Assembly (NCBI GenBank): GCA_038496445.1
Contig: JALMLS010000061.1
Coordinates: 62,001 to 126,000 of the forward strand
Direction of reading: 5' to 3'
DNA from: Trichosphaerium sp. ATCC 40318
Lineage: Eukaryota; Discosea; Flabellinia; Trichosidae
Length of the DNA stretch: 64,000 nucleotides
Shown: piece by piece, positions 1-11,970 of the stretch
How the letters are laid out: the number at the start of each line of letters is the position of its first letter
Position numbering within the stretch: position 1 is the stretch's first letter
Notes under the pieces: model-generated
Seen by the model: only the letters and a program-made list of their open reading frames with translations
What the model was told of the DNA's origin: nothing
Databases searched by the model: none
Program-made: the position numbers and the translations under genes

Positions 1-3000
1 GATTGTACCTTGTGCAACAACAAGTTCATCGTACACTGCTGTTTTTAGTTTATCTTCTTTCAAAGGTTTACCTAAACGATCTACCAATACGTAATGGCTT
101 TGATAGCCTGGTTTTATTGGCATTCCTCTTAAGTTGTTGTTAACACTTACCTATGTTGGATTAGTTTACATACAAGGAAAGGTGCTGGTTGCGTACAGGA
201 TATACATTCCCAGGAGTTACAAGGGCCAAGATAAGTGTTTTTTCATCCTTTCCTGAAGTGTCGTATGAACAGGCATATTGCATACTCCTCTTTTGGGTAA
301 AAAAAGTGAATATGAGCACATGGTAATCAGCTATTTTTAGCGTACTGTGAAATATATGCCTTGACCGTAGTATCCAGCATCCAAAGCACTCACAGTTCCA
401 AAACCACCCTTTACAATACTGTACGCAGCTTCTTCACTTGTTCCATGTACCATCAATATCACTGGCACCTTAACGAACATGGTTAGAACAGCAAAATACA
501 CAAATACAATTAGAACAATACTCGTTTTACCTCTTCTAATGACTTGTCAGTGTTTTGCGATATTATTGCATTGTATTTTTTGTAGACACTCTGTTTGTAG
601 TCCTTGTGAATATCATTTTTCCAATCCTGCTTTTTAAACAAGTGGGGAAGGTCTCTTAATAAGTTCATATTAGACTTTAGAAACGTGTAAATAAAGTGCA
701 ATAACACGTACTGATGTCTGTGTTTCAGTACATTGTTCGCTGTACCAAAGTTTTCTGTCAAGACATCATTGCATACAAGAGTTGCTTCAACAATATCAAA
801 ATATTTGTAGCCGTGTAGTTTTGACAGCTTTTCTTTGAGTATGTTTAATTCTCTTACAGCCACTTTGTCATTTGTATCAAGAAGATTCAGTGTCCTGTAA
901 TGAGTCGGCTCTAAAGTTAGCCCTCTTGTTTTCAGTTAAAAATACATTCTTTAACATCGTAATATAGTACTCACTTGGCTTTAGATCTATCCCACTTGTA
1001 TGCGTAATTCAGTCGTGGGTTTATATCCCATGCGGTTACACTATTTAATCCTTTCTGGCCTTCATTTGTTTCTTCTAGATGCGTGAGTTGATCTTTATTA
1101 CTCCACATGGTGTCTGGCAAGTCATACAAGATTCCTTGCATTAAATCTCCGTCTTGTTCCCAAAAATCCTGGAAACAGGTGTTACTTATCGGATAGACTT
1201 TAAAAACTTGTCAATGGCGTACTGGAGACAATACAATTTTGGGTTCAAATGTACAGATTAACTGACAAATGCCTTTTTCTATTGCCAGTTTAAAATAAGA
1301 GCGAGTTGGCTGTTGGTTGCTTGATTAGTTAAAAATTGTATATTGTTTTGAGATAGCTTACCAAGTGTGGTAACCAACGTAGGATAGATTCTCTGCAACA
1401 TAAATGTTTCCACAACTCATCACAAGGTTGATCACTTGGAATATGTTTTAAGAAAAGTGCAATCAATTCTTCATCGTTGTTATAGTAATCGTGTAAGATA
1501 AGACTTAAAAAGTCTTGCCACAGTCTCTTTTTAGGTGAGATGTGTCCTCCAGTTGCTTTCAATACAATACGAAGCAACTGCCCTTAATAAAAAACATAGT
1601 GAGTAAAGTAATCTGCTGTATTTAAGTACCTAAAGCAACTGAAGTTGAATTTTTGTATTCATCAACAGGATCAAACTTAATATTTGCCTGTGCCTTGATT
1701 AACATCGGAATCAGAAAACAATTACCGTCCTTGACTAATAGCATGTTAGGTAATTAAATAATTCTACTCTTGTGTGATATCACCTGCCACAAATAAAGCT
1801 GTGTCTCCTTTGTTATTAACAATAGCAACATCAATATTGGCTTTGATTACTATTGATACTTTTAAAAAATCACGTTCATATCTATGTTGACACCTACGAG
1901 CTAAGAGTAGTTAATATCTAGCTGATATCAAGCCGAATCAATCATGACTTCACCTGCAATGTGTAAAATTGTGTTTCCATGTTTATCAACAGTGTTAATA
2001 TTTTCACTGGCTTCAATTAAAGTTGATAGAGTTTCATTGCATTTTCTTATTCTTACTAAAATGGTTCTTACTAAATATTGTGGTTGAATTAGATATAACC
2101 TGCGTAATGTAATGCTGTGCTTCCATCATTATCAACTATGTCAGTATTTGCCCCTGCTCCAATCAACATAGAACACACTTCTAAATCTCCAAAACCACAT
2201 ACTAGAGAATGTTAAGGGATAGGTAATACAACAGTATCTTGTAGTATTACGTGAACAAATCAAAGCTGTTTTTCCATCTTTGTTAACAGCATCAGTACTT
2301 GCGTTAGCCTTGAGAAGCATTGATACAATTTCTTTGTAACCATTTCCTAAATCAATGAGAGGTACTCCTTGGCACATGTGATACATCACCTGTTTTTTTG
2401 TATTCACTATTTTTGTTTCCATTCATTGCTACAAAATGTAAGTCATTGTGTATGTTTATCACGGCATGCCTGCTCTAATTAATGCTGTATTTCCGTCATT
2501 GTTAGTGGCATTAATGAAAGCATTTGCCTTCAATAATATTTTCACCAATTCCTCATAACCATGTCTTGCTAAAAGTGGCAATGAGTTACACTTAAAGTTG
2601 ATAAGTCAACATCACCTGCAGTAATTAAGGGCGTGTTTCCATCGTTGGTAACAGCGTTAATATCAACATTTGCTTTTACCAGTATTGATACTACTTTACT
2701 GTGTCCATGTTCCGCTACAAGCAAGTTGTGATATGTTGTATGTCATCTTGTGAGTACCTGCGATATATAAAGGCGTTTCTCCATCGTTGTTAGCAGCATT
2801 GATATTTGCATGCTCTTTCATTAATAGTGACACAATATCATCATTACCATGCCGAGCTTAGATTATATGAGTGAAAGTACATTTCTTCTATGTTGTAAGT
2901 GATGTACCTGCCCACATTAAAGCTGTCATTCCATTTTTGTCCACAAAATTGATTTTTGCTTTAGCATTTAATAATACTGATACAATTTCACGACATCCCA

Positions 3001-4085
3001 CTAAATGATTATGAGTTTTACAGGTCTAACATTGTATAACACGATGTAGTAAGTCATAATTTTTTATCGTCTGTACACTTACTACCACACATCAAAGCTG
3101 TATATCCATTAGCAGAAACAGCATCAATATTTGCATTCGCTGAAATAAGAAGGGAAACAATTTCAATTTCATGTTTTTGTACTAAGAGTACAGTAAGAGG
3201 TAGAGTTAATATCATCTTGTGAAATTACCTGCATGTATCAACGCTGTATCTCCGTATTTATCAGTAGCGTCAATATTTGCATTTCCATCGATTAATATTG
3301 ATACAACCTTACTATGCCCGTTCCTTACTAAAAGCAGCGATGTCACAAACAGCATATTTTTCGTCTTGTCTTGTTTTAGTACCTGCAAGAACCAAAGCTG
3401 TCTTTCCATATTTACCCACAGCATTGATATTTGCATTTGCATTTACCAACATTGACACAATATCATAATGGCCTTCATGTGCTACAAAGCTATGTTGAGT
3501 TGTCAAACAGTATCTTTGTGAAACTTACCAGCATAAATTAAAGCTGACCATTCACTTTCAGGTTCACGAGCATCAACATTTGCGCCCGCTTTAATTAGCA
3601 GTGACACAGTATTACTATGTCCTTTTCGTGCTAAACAGGTAATGAGAATTGATTTATGTGTTTGTCAAAACTTACCTGCAATACTTAAAACTGTTTCTCC
3701 TTTATAAATTTTCATTTCAGATTGGTAGTGCCTAGCTGCAGTGTTTGGATTTGCGTTCGCTTTGAGTAGAATTGATACTGTGTCACTATGACCATTACAT
3801 GCTAAAGGTTAAAGTAAGTTACAGTTACTGTGTCACCAGAATCATGTTTAAGGCCGTTCAATTGAAATTAACTAACACTTTCAAACAAAAAAAAAGGTGG
3901 TTGTGGCCACTCTATTATTTTTCTTTACGTAACCTGCGTAAAGTAAAGCACTCCCATCTTTACAATTAACATCAATATTTTGTTTAATAATATCCGATAG
4001 TATGTCGTTTTGGCCATCCTTTGCTAAGGAAGGTGAACAAATATTACCTCACCTAATTTATTTACCTGCATTCACTAAAGCGATT
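1..4085 (-). CDS. Ankyrin-repeat / PARP-like ADP-ribosyltransferase (3' end off window)
   Basis: About 15 short exons (roughly 4,085 down to 1,630) each encode one ankyrin repeat, for example exons near 3,480-3,390 and 3,325-3,230 with the endings 'GKTALVLAG' and 'GDTALIHAG'. Exons near 1,577-1,370, 1,170-975 and 863-531 encode a linker of no recognised family. The catalytic ART region follows: 468-347 (starts VPVILMVHGTS, ends GQGIYFT), about 289-197 (YACSYDTSG...VTPGNVYP) and about 148-1 (GYQSHYVLV...YDELVVAQ). The His of VHGTS, the GxGIYF strand and the YxxSY region match the PARP fold. The catalytic Glu cannot be placed with confidence; the homologous tail of the plus-strand copy suggests a non-Glu residue, as in mono-ADP-ribosyltransferases. 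The protein probably modifies targets bound by its ankyrin array. The 5' end is lost in the foldback region, so no start codon is assigned. Confidence 0.8.
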
Positions 4086-4454
4086 TCCTTTTGCGAGTAG
4101 GTCATAGTTTCTACAGCGATCTTTTTGCCTTGAAGATCCGCCATGGTGTATGTACTATTCTTACAGAATTCTATCACTTATTAGCACGTGTCGGTCTGAA
4201 TGTTGATGGAATTTATCGTGTGAGCACTAAAAGATGTCCATCTCGAAAAATCTTGTGTTTTTTAAGTTCTGCTAAAAGGACAATAATCGATGATTTGTGG
4301 CTAAATTTATAGAATTCGTATGTGTAAGTATGGTAATAACGGGAAGAACAAAAATAGCCAAATAATAACGCTTAAAATAATCGAAAAAATTTGGTACTGG
4401 TTAACAAATTATTGGTGTTTCTTAGCGCTAAATTTTATTCGCTTTGGTCGTTTT

Positions 4455-4828
4455 GTCGTATATGACCTTGTCATATTCGTCATTCGTCATCATTCAGATA
4501 ACGAAGTACTTAATCCCTATGTATATAAGTTAGTTAATAAATTAGATTTCTCCTTACCTTGTACTATTTACAACGTCTTATAACCGTAGCTAAGTTATAC
4601 GACAGTTTTCTTCTACTCTATTCTCTACGTGCCTTTAGGTGTATTTAAACAACTAACTCAAAGTTAATTACCTTATCGCTCCTGATGTCGTATAACTTAG
4701 CTACGGTTATAGGACGAGTTGTTGCAGGTACGAGGTAAGGAGAATTCTGTATTTATTAATTTTATAACATTTAGGAACTTCGTTATATTCAGATAACGAA
4801 TGACGTATATGAAGTATTCATATACGAC
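4455..4828. repeat. Imperfect foldback inverted repeat between the two ankyrin-PARP loci
   Basis: The left arm (4,455-4,604) and right arm (4,686-4,828) are reverse complements with small indels, separated by about 80 nt. The best-matching block is 4,578-4,604 against 4,686-4,711 (core CCGTAGCTAAGTTATACGAC). A second block lies at 4,475-4,510 against 4,770-4,810 (core TTCAGATAACGAA). The short open frames here (4,091-4,312 and 4,320-4,583) look non-genic. The element sits where both ankyrin arrays lose their 5' ends, so it may be an insertion or the scar of an inverted duplication. Confidence 0.75.
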
Positions 4829-4949
4829 ACTGATATATCGCGCAGAAGTTGGTTTATGCGATGCTTACGTCTACGAAAAAATCACGTGATACCTTTTTTA
4901 CGCTAATTTTTTTTCGCGAATTTTAACGTAGAAATCAATACAAGTATTA

Positions 4950-7246
4950 ACTCTCCTCGAGATTAACATATTTATCCTTATGTCCAACCATTAACAGCGT
5001 TACGGTAAACTGTTTACCGTACACACTAACAATCCTCATACTTTCGGTGTAATTTCGAAGAAGGATACAGTTTAATTGTGTCTGCATTACTAGGCGCAAA
5101 TGCAAATATTGATGTTGATAACCACAAATTGACACCTTTGATGTGGGCAAGTAACATATCAGGTGAGATACAACGTTAACTCATCATTGATTAGCACAAA
5201 ATGGACACAATGAAGTTGTATCAATACTAATCAAAGCCAATGCAAATGTTAATGCTGCTAATGAAGATGGATGGACAGCTTTGATGTATGCAGGTAATAA
5301 TATCAAGATACAATGTGAGTTGCAACTCACACCGCCATTAGAACAAAAAGAAACTGTATCCTTACACTAATCAAAGCCGATGCTGACGTCAATGCTGTTG
5401 ATTAAAACACGAAGACTCAGTTTTACTTAAGACAGGTAATATTGTTGTGTCATAACTGCAGCTTTACTTTATGCAGGCAACGTGCTACAAAAAGTACTTT
5501 ACACTTATTTTATTTGTTCGTAAAAAAAATGCTTGCTCTTATGCAGTCACACAAGACCTATAGTATTTTCGCATCCAGTGCATTTAATGAGTAAAAATCT
5601 CCTCAAATATTCCTCAAATTCTACATTCTAAATGACGTTCTCATTTTTGCTTTAGCTGAGAACAACGGTGATAAGTTTACTGAAATTTTCAATGGTATTA
5701 AATGTAAAAGCGAATGTTGATGTTGTTGATAAAGATGGCAAGACAGCTTTATGCAGGTAACGTCACTTTAAATACCATTCAAAACAATTGATTGACAACC
5801 GATAGTGGAACAGCTTTTTATTTTGCAGGTAACTGTGCTTATCCATAAATTCCAACTCACGTTTCCTTTAAGTGTGGTATAGTGAGGATGATGTTGACAT
5901 GATTTCAATGTTGCTAGCAGCAAAAGCAAATACTGAAGTTGGTGATTCCAAATGTAGGAGCAACTCTAGTTTGTAACGATATCTTGACTGAAACTTTTGG
6001 AAGAGCCAACAAACTATTGAAATACAGACACTAGTACGATATCCAAAAAGAACAAATTGATTGCCCTTGTAATTCTAACCTCTATTTAAAGGGATCTACC
6101 AACTTGTTTAAAAAGCAGGAATGGAAGGAAGATAATATTAATAAGGATTACAAGGGATGCTGTTTACCAAAAGTATGAGGCACTCGCTCCACAAAATGGA
6201 TCAACTGATGCTGATGACGCTTCAGCAGTAGATGTAAGTAGTCCTGCTCAAATCGTGCTTACAATCTTGTTTTTAGTTACCAGTGATATTGATGGTACAT
6301 GGAGCTAGTGAAGAAGCTGCGTACAGTATTGTAAAGGGTGGTTTGGGACTGTGAGCTCTTTGGATGCTGGTTACTATGGTCAAGGCATTTACTTCACTGT
6401 ACGCTAAACAAAACCGTTTAAATTATGCACGTGCTCAATGCTCACATTTTTCTTTGAATACGCTTGTTCATATGATGCCTCAGGAAAAGGAGAAAAAACC
6501 CTTATCCTAAGTTTTGTCACGCCTGGTAATGTATATCCTGTAAGTAATCAACATATATAGCCACATTACCTTTTTTATCTTAAGGTCCATTCAAAATGAC
6601 GTCTTAAGAGGGAACCCAATAAGCCAGGATACCAAAGCCATTACACGTTGGTAGCCACTCAGGTAAACCTCTGAAAGAAGGGAAACTAAAAACAGCAGTG
6701 TACGATGAGCTTGTTGTTGCACAAGGTACAATCAAGAAACAAATGATATTTATTTAGTTCTTGCTAATGATGAGTTCAGATTATCAAACCATTGCTCGTT
6801 ACATCATCAAAGTGGTACTGAAAAGGAAAGATATCGAACCAAAGAAAAGCGATAGAGCCATTAAGAAGAATATAAATATAAATAAACCAAATGAACAGGT
6901 TGTGTCTGGTAATAATTCAGATGACTCAGATGACGTATACAATGTTGATGACGACAACTTCATTAGTAGCCGGTAATACTTACACTTCTTTTTGCTAATT
7001 GGCAATACAAGAAAACTATGGGCTTCTCATGTAGAGATGCCTGATGAAGAAGAGTCAAACAATAATCTCAATACCGAACAAAAACCAAGTAATGAGGATC
7101 TACAGCAAGCCAACAGAAACTTATCCCACAGTATTGCAAATCAGAAAAAATACATTGTTGAGCTACAAGAAACCAACAATAACTTACAAGCAAGCCTTGC
7201 TGAAGTGCTGGATAAAATAGCTTGCCTTGAAACTGGGAAGAATTAA
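4950..7246 (+). pseudogene. Decayed plus-strand copy of the ankyrin-PARP gene
   Basis: Ankyrin exons survive at about 5,070-5,160, 5,190-5,290 and 5,335-5,400, with degenerate ones to about 5,950. An internal deletion at about 5,950 joins an ankyrin repeat to the middle of the linker exon, which then meets an in-frame stop. The ART exon at 6,277-6,388 has lost one base relative to the minus-strand copy, so its 'GGFGTVS' becomes a stop near 6,350. Another shift falls near 6,650. The 3' part, unseen for the other copy, continues through a strand resembling the last PARP beta strand (DYQTIARYIIKV, about 6,778-6,813). It then gives an Asp/Ser-rich linker, an intron and a C-terminal coiled coil rich in Asn, Gln and Leu (about 7,050-7,246). 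That tail is still open and shows how the left gene probably ends. Confidence 0.82.
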
Positions 7247-8053
7247 CTAAATCGTGTAACTGAGCAGAACAATAAACAACAGTATAGAAACGCTCGTGGT
7301 AGGAATTGCTAAATGTTTCGTTTTATACATACAACAATCTTATGTGATAGTTTAATTTGTAGCGGTCAGCTCACTTGTTTGAGTCGTTGACTTCGATAAT
7401 CTTAGATAGATAAAATTTTATTGTGTCCTTTTGTACTAAACAATTGAGTCGGTTATAACAAATGAAACCATTTCAATAGTTACGTAAGCGATTCAAGTAA
7501 CGTTGTAAAGTTTACTATCTATGGTTGGTTTCACATTCAACAATCTCACATACCCACGTACAGCTAGGTTTATGTTTGTATCACGTGATAAGTGAAAGTT
7601 TTACACTGACTAGAATGGCAACAGTAGCTAGTGGAATTGACCTGATAGGCTTTTTGACGTATTCGTTTTGCACGATGTGCACAAACGGAAAAAGCTTGCG
7701 AAAGTTAGATACATTCATATGTCGCTTAGTCAAAGTCCATCCAGGTTTAGTATACTTTCATGTTTAGACTAGGGCTTGAATAACACTACGAATGTTCGTA
7801 CAAGTTACAACTCATGTCTAAAAGCACACATGTACTAATATAGGAATTTAATAAAACAAATTGACTGAAATCAGTGCGATTTTTAATCGAGTTGGTACTG
7901 TCATCTCAGGCTGTAACTCGATTTCGCTCATTTACAAGGTAATTTATTATTAAAACTAGACGTACATCTAAGAATTTGCCTTGCAACGAAAGAATACAAC
8001 GAAACCAGGTAGCACTTTTAAACAATTCCGTAGTTTGACAATTTGGTTTTGAG
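7247..8053. other. Intergenic region
   Basis: No supportable gene. It lies between the end of the plus-strand ankyrin-PARP copy and the 3' end of the minus-strand lectin-like gene. A TCACGTGA palindrome occurs at about 7,580. Open frames here (7,525-7,767 and 7,906-8,109) have no recognisable content. Confidence 0.5.
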
Positions 8054-9326
8054 TCACTTATCTTTGTTTCTGTTTCGTACTGCCCAACTGTATGGATAAA
8101 TACGTTCACGCCATGATGGAATGATCAACGTCATTGCCAATATTACAAGCACAAGTAAGACAACCAGTATAATGATAACCACTACAGGTATTACAGGAAA
8201 ATCAGAACCACCATCTGATTGAGATGAACAAGCTCCAGAAAATAAAATAATAATACTCCCACGTGTACCTAGGTAACAAACGTGTAAATTACTAAGAGGC
8301 AGTATCGGTTTATCACATACTTTGTTGAAAGCATGAGCTGGTTGTATCTGACAGTGAGATGTTGTCTTTGTCAATCACGCAATCATCTCTGAAAGTAATC
8401 AATGTCAAGGCATCAATGTTCTTAGAGAAGCTACATCAATATTTAACTTAAGCATTAACCTTACTTGTACTGCTGTGGTATCAATAACTATGTTCTCGTT
8501 GAAAAATGCACACCCTCCTACCAAGATTGAACTATTTGAATCAACTACAATCACTGTATTCTCCAAAAACACCACATCTCCTACATTACATTCTATTAGG
8601 TCAAAATGGTATTTAACGTTTGGTGTGCCAGGTATTGAGTAGGTTGTTCCTACAACAGAAAAAATGCCATCAATAGTAATTGTATTGCTAGTTGGAGGTA
8701 AGGGCGTAGGCAGATAAACACAAACAACTTGAAAGGCGCTGGGACCATTTCCACATGCTACATCATTGAAACCTAATACACGTGATTACATTAATATAGT
8801 AAATAACTTACCATTGTCGCGCATCTGAAGACACCTCTCTTGAACAGAATGAAAGTCTGTAAAGGTAGGTTCACTACCACCTGCAAAGTACTGTTGCAAA
8901 AACGTGAAAACACTTCTGTTCGCTCCAACATAAAACAAGTCTGTTTCAAATATGTTTTTACCACTGTTCTGCCATGTGAATGATGATAGTGCCTTCTTAC
9001 AACGTTCACATTCAGTACCATTATTGCGGCATGGTAGACAATCGTCAGTATAAGTTGTGCTATCGTTCCGACGTGCATTAAGCCATACAGCAGTGTCTGA
9101 CGTGCCATTTGTATAGGCTTTGATTGTTTCATAGTCGGATCCGGTTAGTATTTCTGGCAACGTTTGGTTACTAGGAACTTTTAGAAATTACAAGAGTTAG
9201 TATCACGTGCGTTCTTTGACAGGTATTTGAAGCTATTTCAAAAGATTTAGTTTTATTGGTTGCTTGGCTTTCATTAGAACCCGTGAATGAAAGTATGAGA
9301 GCGAAAAGACCAAATACATAGAACAT
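8054..9326 (-). CDS. C-type-lectin-like single-pass membrane protein
   Basis: Start ATG at 9,326 opens a signal peptide (MFYVFGLFALILSF). An intron of about 45 nt near 9,225-9,180 leads to an ectodomain with many N-glycosylation sequons. Residues encoded by about 9,160-8,700 fit a C-type lectin fold: an early 'W' strand, a Cys-rich insertion (CLPCRNNGTECERC), a central FTWQNSG segment, then ERCLQMRDNG and, after an intron, NDVACG and VVCVY, which correspond to the usual C-terminal WND..C and C residues. A beta-rich stretch follows (8,690-8,470). A transmembrane helix (VIIILVVLLVLVILAM) and a short basic tail end at the TGA at 8,054. It probably binds a carbohydrate or another ligand at the surface. 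The usual EPN/QPD calcium motif is not evident, so sugar binding is not assured. Confidence 0.72.
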
Positions 9327-9740
9327 AATTAATCGTGATAGTCGTTTTATTTATAATAAATGCCTCAAAGCTAAGTGTACGGTTAGAGTTTAATATTTGT
9401 GGTATAAAAGGACTGCTGTAATAATAGTTAAAACTAACAACATAAAAGAAGTTTCCTTTGGTAAAATCCTTACCTGCTAAACGTTCAAGTAATAAAGTGG
9501 TAAAGTCGGCAAAAAGCAGTCTATTGAAATCATGTCAAAATTTGGTGACATATTTTTAGCTAAAACAAGTACGTGATAGATAAATGCTTTATTGTTCAGT
9601 ATACCTGGCTAAATCTAATACAAGAAGAGATTGTGCTTATTTACACTAGCCTTCGTTATTATAGCCTCTACTGCCCATTCCATACATTTAACTTGTCTTT
9701 TTTTTTAGCTAAAAGAAACTCCACAAATTGGTTGGAGATA

Positions 9741-11387
9741 TCAACAGTTTGAATACCCGTCAACAATCTTGCCAGCAGGTTTGATCCAATAGATTTCACT
9801 TGTTTTAGTACCACCCAACATACTATGTGGGAAAGGTACCTTGTAGTCAGCAACCTTAGCTAAACGTTCCATATGGTCTAGTCAAGAAAAATCACGTGTT
9901 AGTTTTGAAGTCTTCTCAAAACATAAAGCTTAAGAAAGGGTACCTTTAGTGAGTCTGAATTTACTCTCCAAAGCACCAATGTTATCCTTCAAATGACGAA
10001 CTTTTGAAATACCAACAAGAGCAGATGTGATACCACGTTGTTGGAGTACCCAGTTCAATGAAACTTGAGAAGGAGTACATTCGAGTTCTTTTGAGATTTT
10101 GACAAGTTCGTCAGCAATATCGTAATCCTTCTCGCTCATTTGAACCACCCTTTGGCCTTCTCCTGCCTGTATCATAATTTAGTACATGGTTCTCCGACTG
10201 TTATAAGGATGTACCTCTTGTCCACGTAAAAATCTTCCGGTAAACTTTCCTCCACCGAGAGCTGCCCAAGGTACACCGCCAAGACCCATTTGAAGAGACA
10301 TCGGGATCACATCAGCTTCAAACTCTCTATCGCCAACGTTGTAGCGGCCTGAGTAAGCGATAAACTTGCTAAGAAGAACATCAACTTGACGTAGAAAGGA
10401 AAATTGTATGCACTTACGCCCATCCATATTTATCAGCGATAGCTTGAGCATAAGAAACAACCCAAGCTGGTGTATCAGACACTGCAATGTATCGAACTTT
10501 ACCAGAACGAACCTACACAGCGAAACCGTCAATGATTTAAACAACATGTTTAATACAAATTCTTTGTCTTTTTTTCCGTCTCAAAACCAGAAGGGGGATT
10601 ACTTACCAAAGTGTCCAAACCACGCATTACTTCTTCGATAGGTGTGGTGTAGTCCCATACGTGTACATATAGAACATCCTAAAAGAAGCATTAGCACGTG
10701 AATGTTTCAACAAAAGATTTTGCTTGACGTACAATGTATGATGTTTTAAGTCTCTTCAAAGACATATCTATTGAGTACATCATGTTCTTTAAACCGTTTC
10801 CAGCATGGTTAATGTTTACTGGAACGCCAAAAAATGGTGCGCTAAACTTGGTGGCAATGACAAGCTACGAAAAAGAGAATGAGACCAAGTACAAACGAGA
10901 GAAACTTAGAAACAATTTTCAACAACGGAGAAAAAAAAGGAAACTATTTTCATTTTCATTCACAACCAGAAGTTGGTATTGTGATTTTTTCACATTGCGT
11001 ACCTCTTCGCGGTTACCAGCTTCTTCCATAAATTCGCCCAACCACTCCTCAGATTGTCCATTTTGGTAATTGACTGCGGTATCAAAGAAATTACCACCTT
11101 CAGCAATGAAATGCTTAAAGACCTTCTTGGCTTCTTCTTTCTCCATGTGGACTCCTTCAGGTGTGTATTAGAGAAAGCGGGTTAAAGATAGAGAAAAACG
11201 TACCGAAAGCTTTCCAATTTTGTCCCCAAGTCATTATACCCAAGCATAGAGGCGATACGCGAAGGCCTTGAAGTGGAAGTTAAGAAAATGAGCGCACTTC
11301 AAGTCGTGTCATACCTGATTTGCCTAGTAGACGGTACTCACTGAGTCCACTCTTACTCTCAGGATGTTTAAGTATTGCTCCGGACAT
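9741..11387 (-). CDS. Aldo/keto reductase
   Basis: ATG at 11,387 (MSGAILKHPESKSGLSEYRLLG) is followed by about eight exons. The NADPH-dependent AKR barrel is recognisable: SPLCLGIMTWG, then GGNFFDTAVNYQNGQSEEWL with catalytic Asp and Tyr, IATKF with the catalytic Lys, YVHVWDYTTPIEEVM with the His, VRYIAVSDTPAW, and near the end GISKVRHLKDNIGAL, the usual cofactor-binding region. Layout resembles the aryl-alcohol dehydrogenase / Kv-beta side of the family, and the catalytic Asp-Tyr-Lys-His set is kept. The likely role is NADPH-dependent reduction of aldehydes or ketones in the cytosol; the substrate is not predictable. The last exon either reads to the TGA at 9,741 or splices once more and stops near 9,708. 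Confidence 0.9.
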
Positions 11388-11970
11388 TTTTGTTGTAGTT
11401 GTGTTGTAACTGTTAGGTTGTTTTGAAATTAATGAAAAAAACTTTTGGAAAACACTAAATCACACGTGATTAAGTTGCCTTTTTTTTTGTTTCACAATTA
11501 TCTCGCCAAGCACAGAAGTCACTTGATGCGAGTGCTATAGCGGTGTAAGTACCATATAAGCGTTCTCGGACAAATATTTGACCCTTTTTTGTTAAACACC
11601 ACTACGAACATCAAGAGCCATTGAAAAACGTATCTTGCTCCTTTTTCTAACATATCGGCGTTTATTTTACCCCATACGTATTCGTCTTGTATTAATGTGC
11701 ACCAACTCAAAAATCAGATTAATTTCCGTTTCTACGCTGTTGGTTGTTTGCTGCTTTCTGGGTTATTGTTTGTAAACTTGTACACAAAAACTACCATTTT
11801 ACTTCTACACTGTTGCTTATTTACTGCTCGCTGTCTTTTTTTCTGAGTTTATTTCGAACCTCTTAATCTCAGAACTATTTCTTTAACATTCGAATACTGT
11901 ATATTGTCGGCTTATTCTTAACGTCAATTCTTAGCTCAAGAAACTCAAAAGAAACATTACAAACTTTTTA
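11388..11970. other. Intergenic spacer
   Basis: Upstream of the aldo/keto reductase start and downstream of the next minus-strand gene. A CACGTG lies at about 11,463, some 75 bases upstream of the reductase start codon, a plausible bHLH/bZIP-type promoter site. I see no gene here. Confidence 0.4.

Noticed and set aside
4091-4312. Plus-strand frame with GLNVDGIYRVS, recalling a RhoGAP motif
   Set aside because: Only this short stretch is alike. No Arg-finger context or second motif, and it lies beside the foldback repeat, so chance is likelier.
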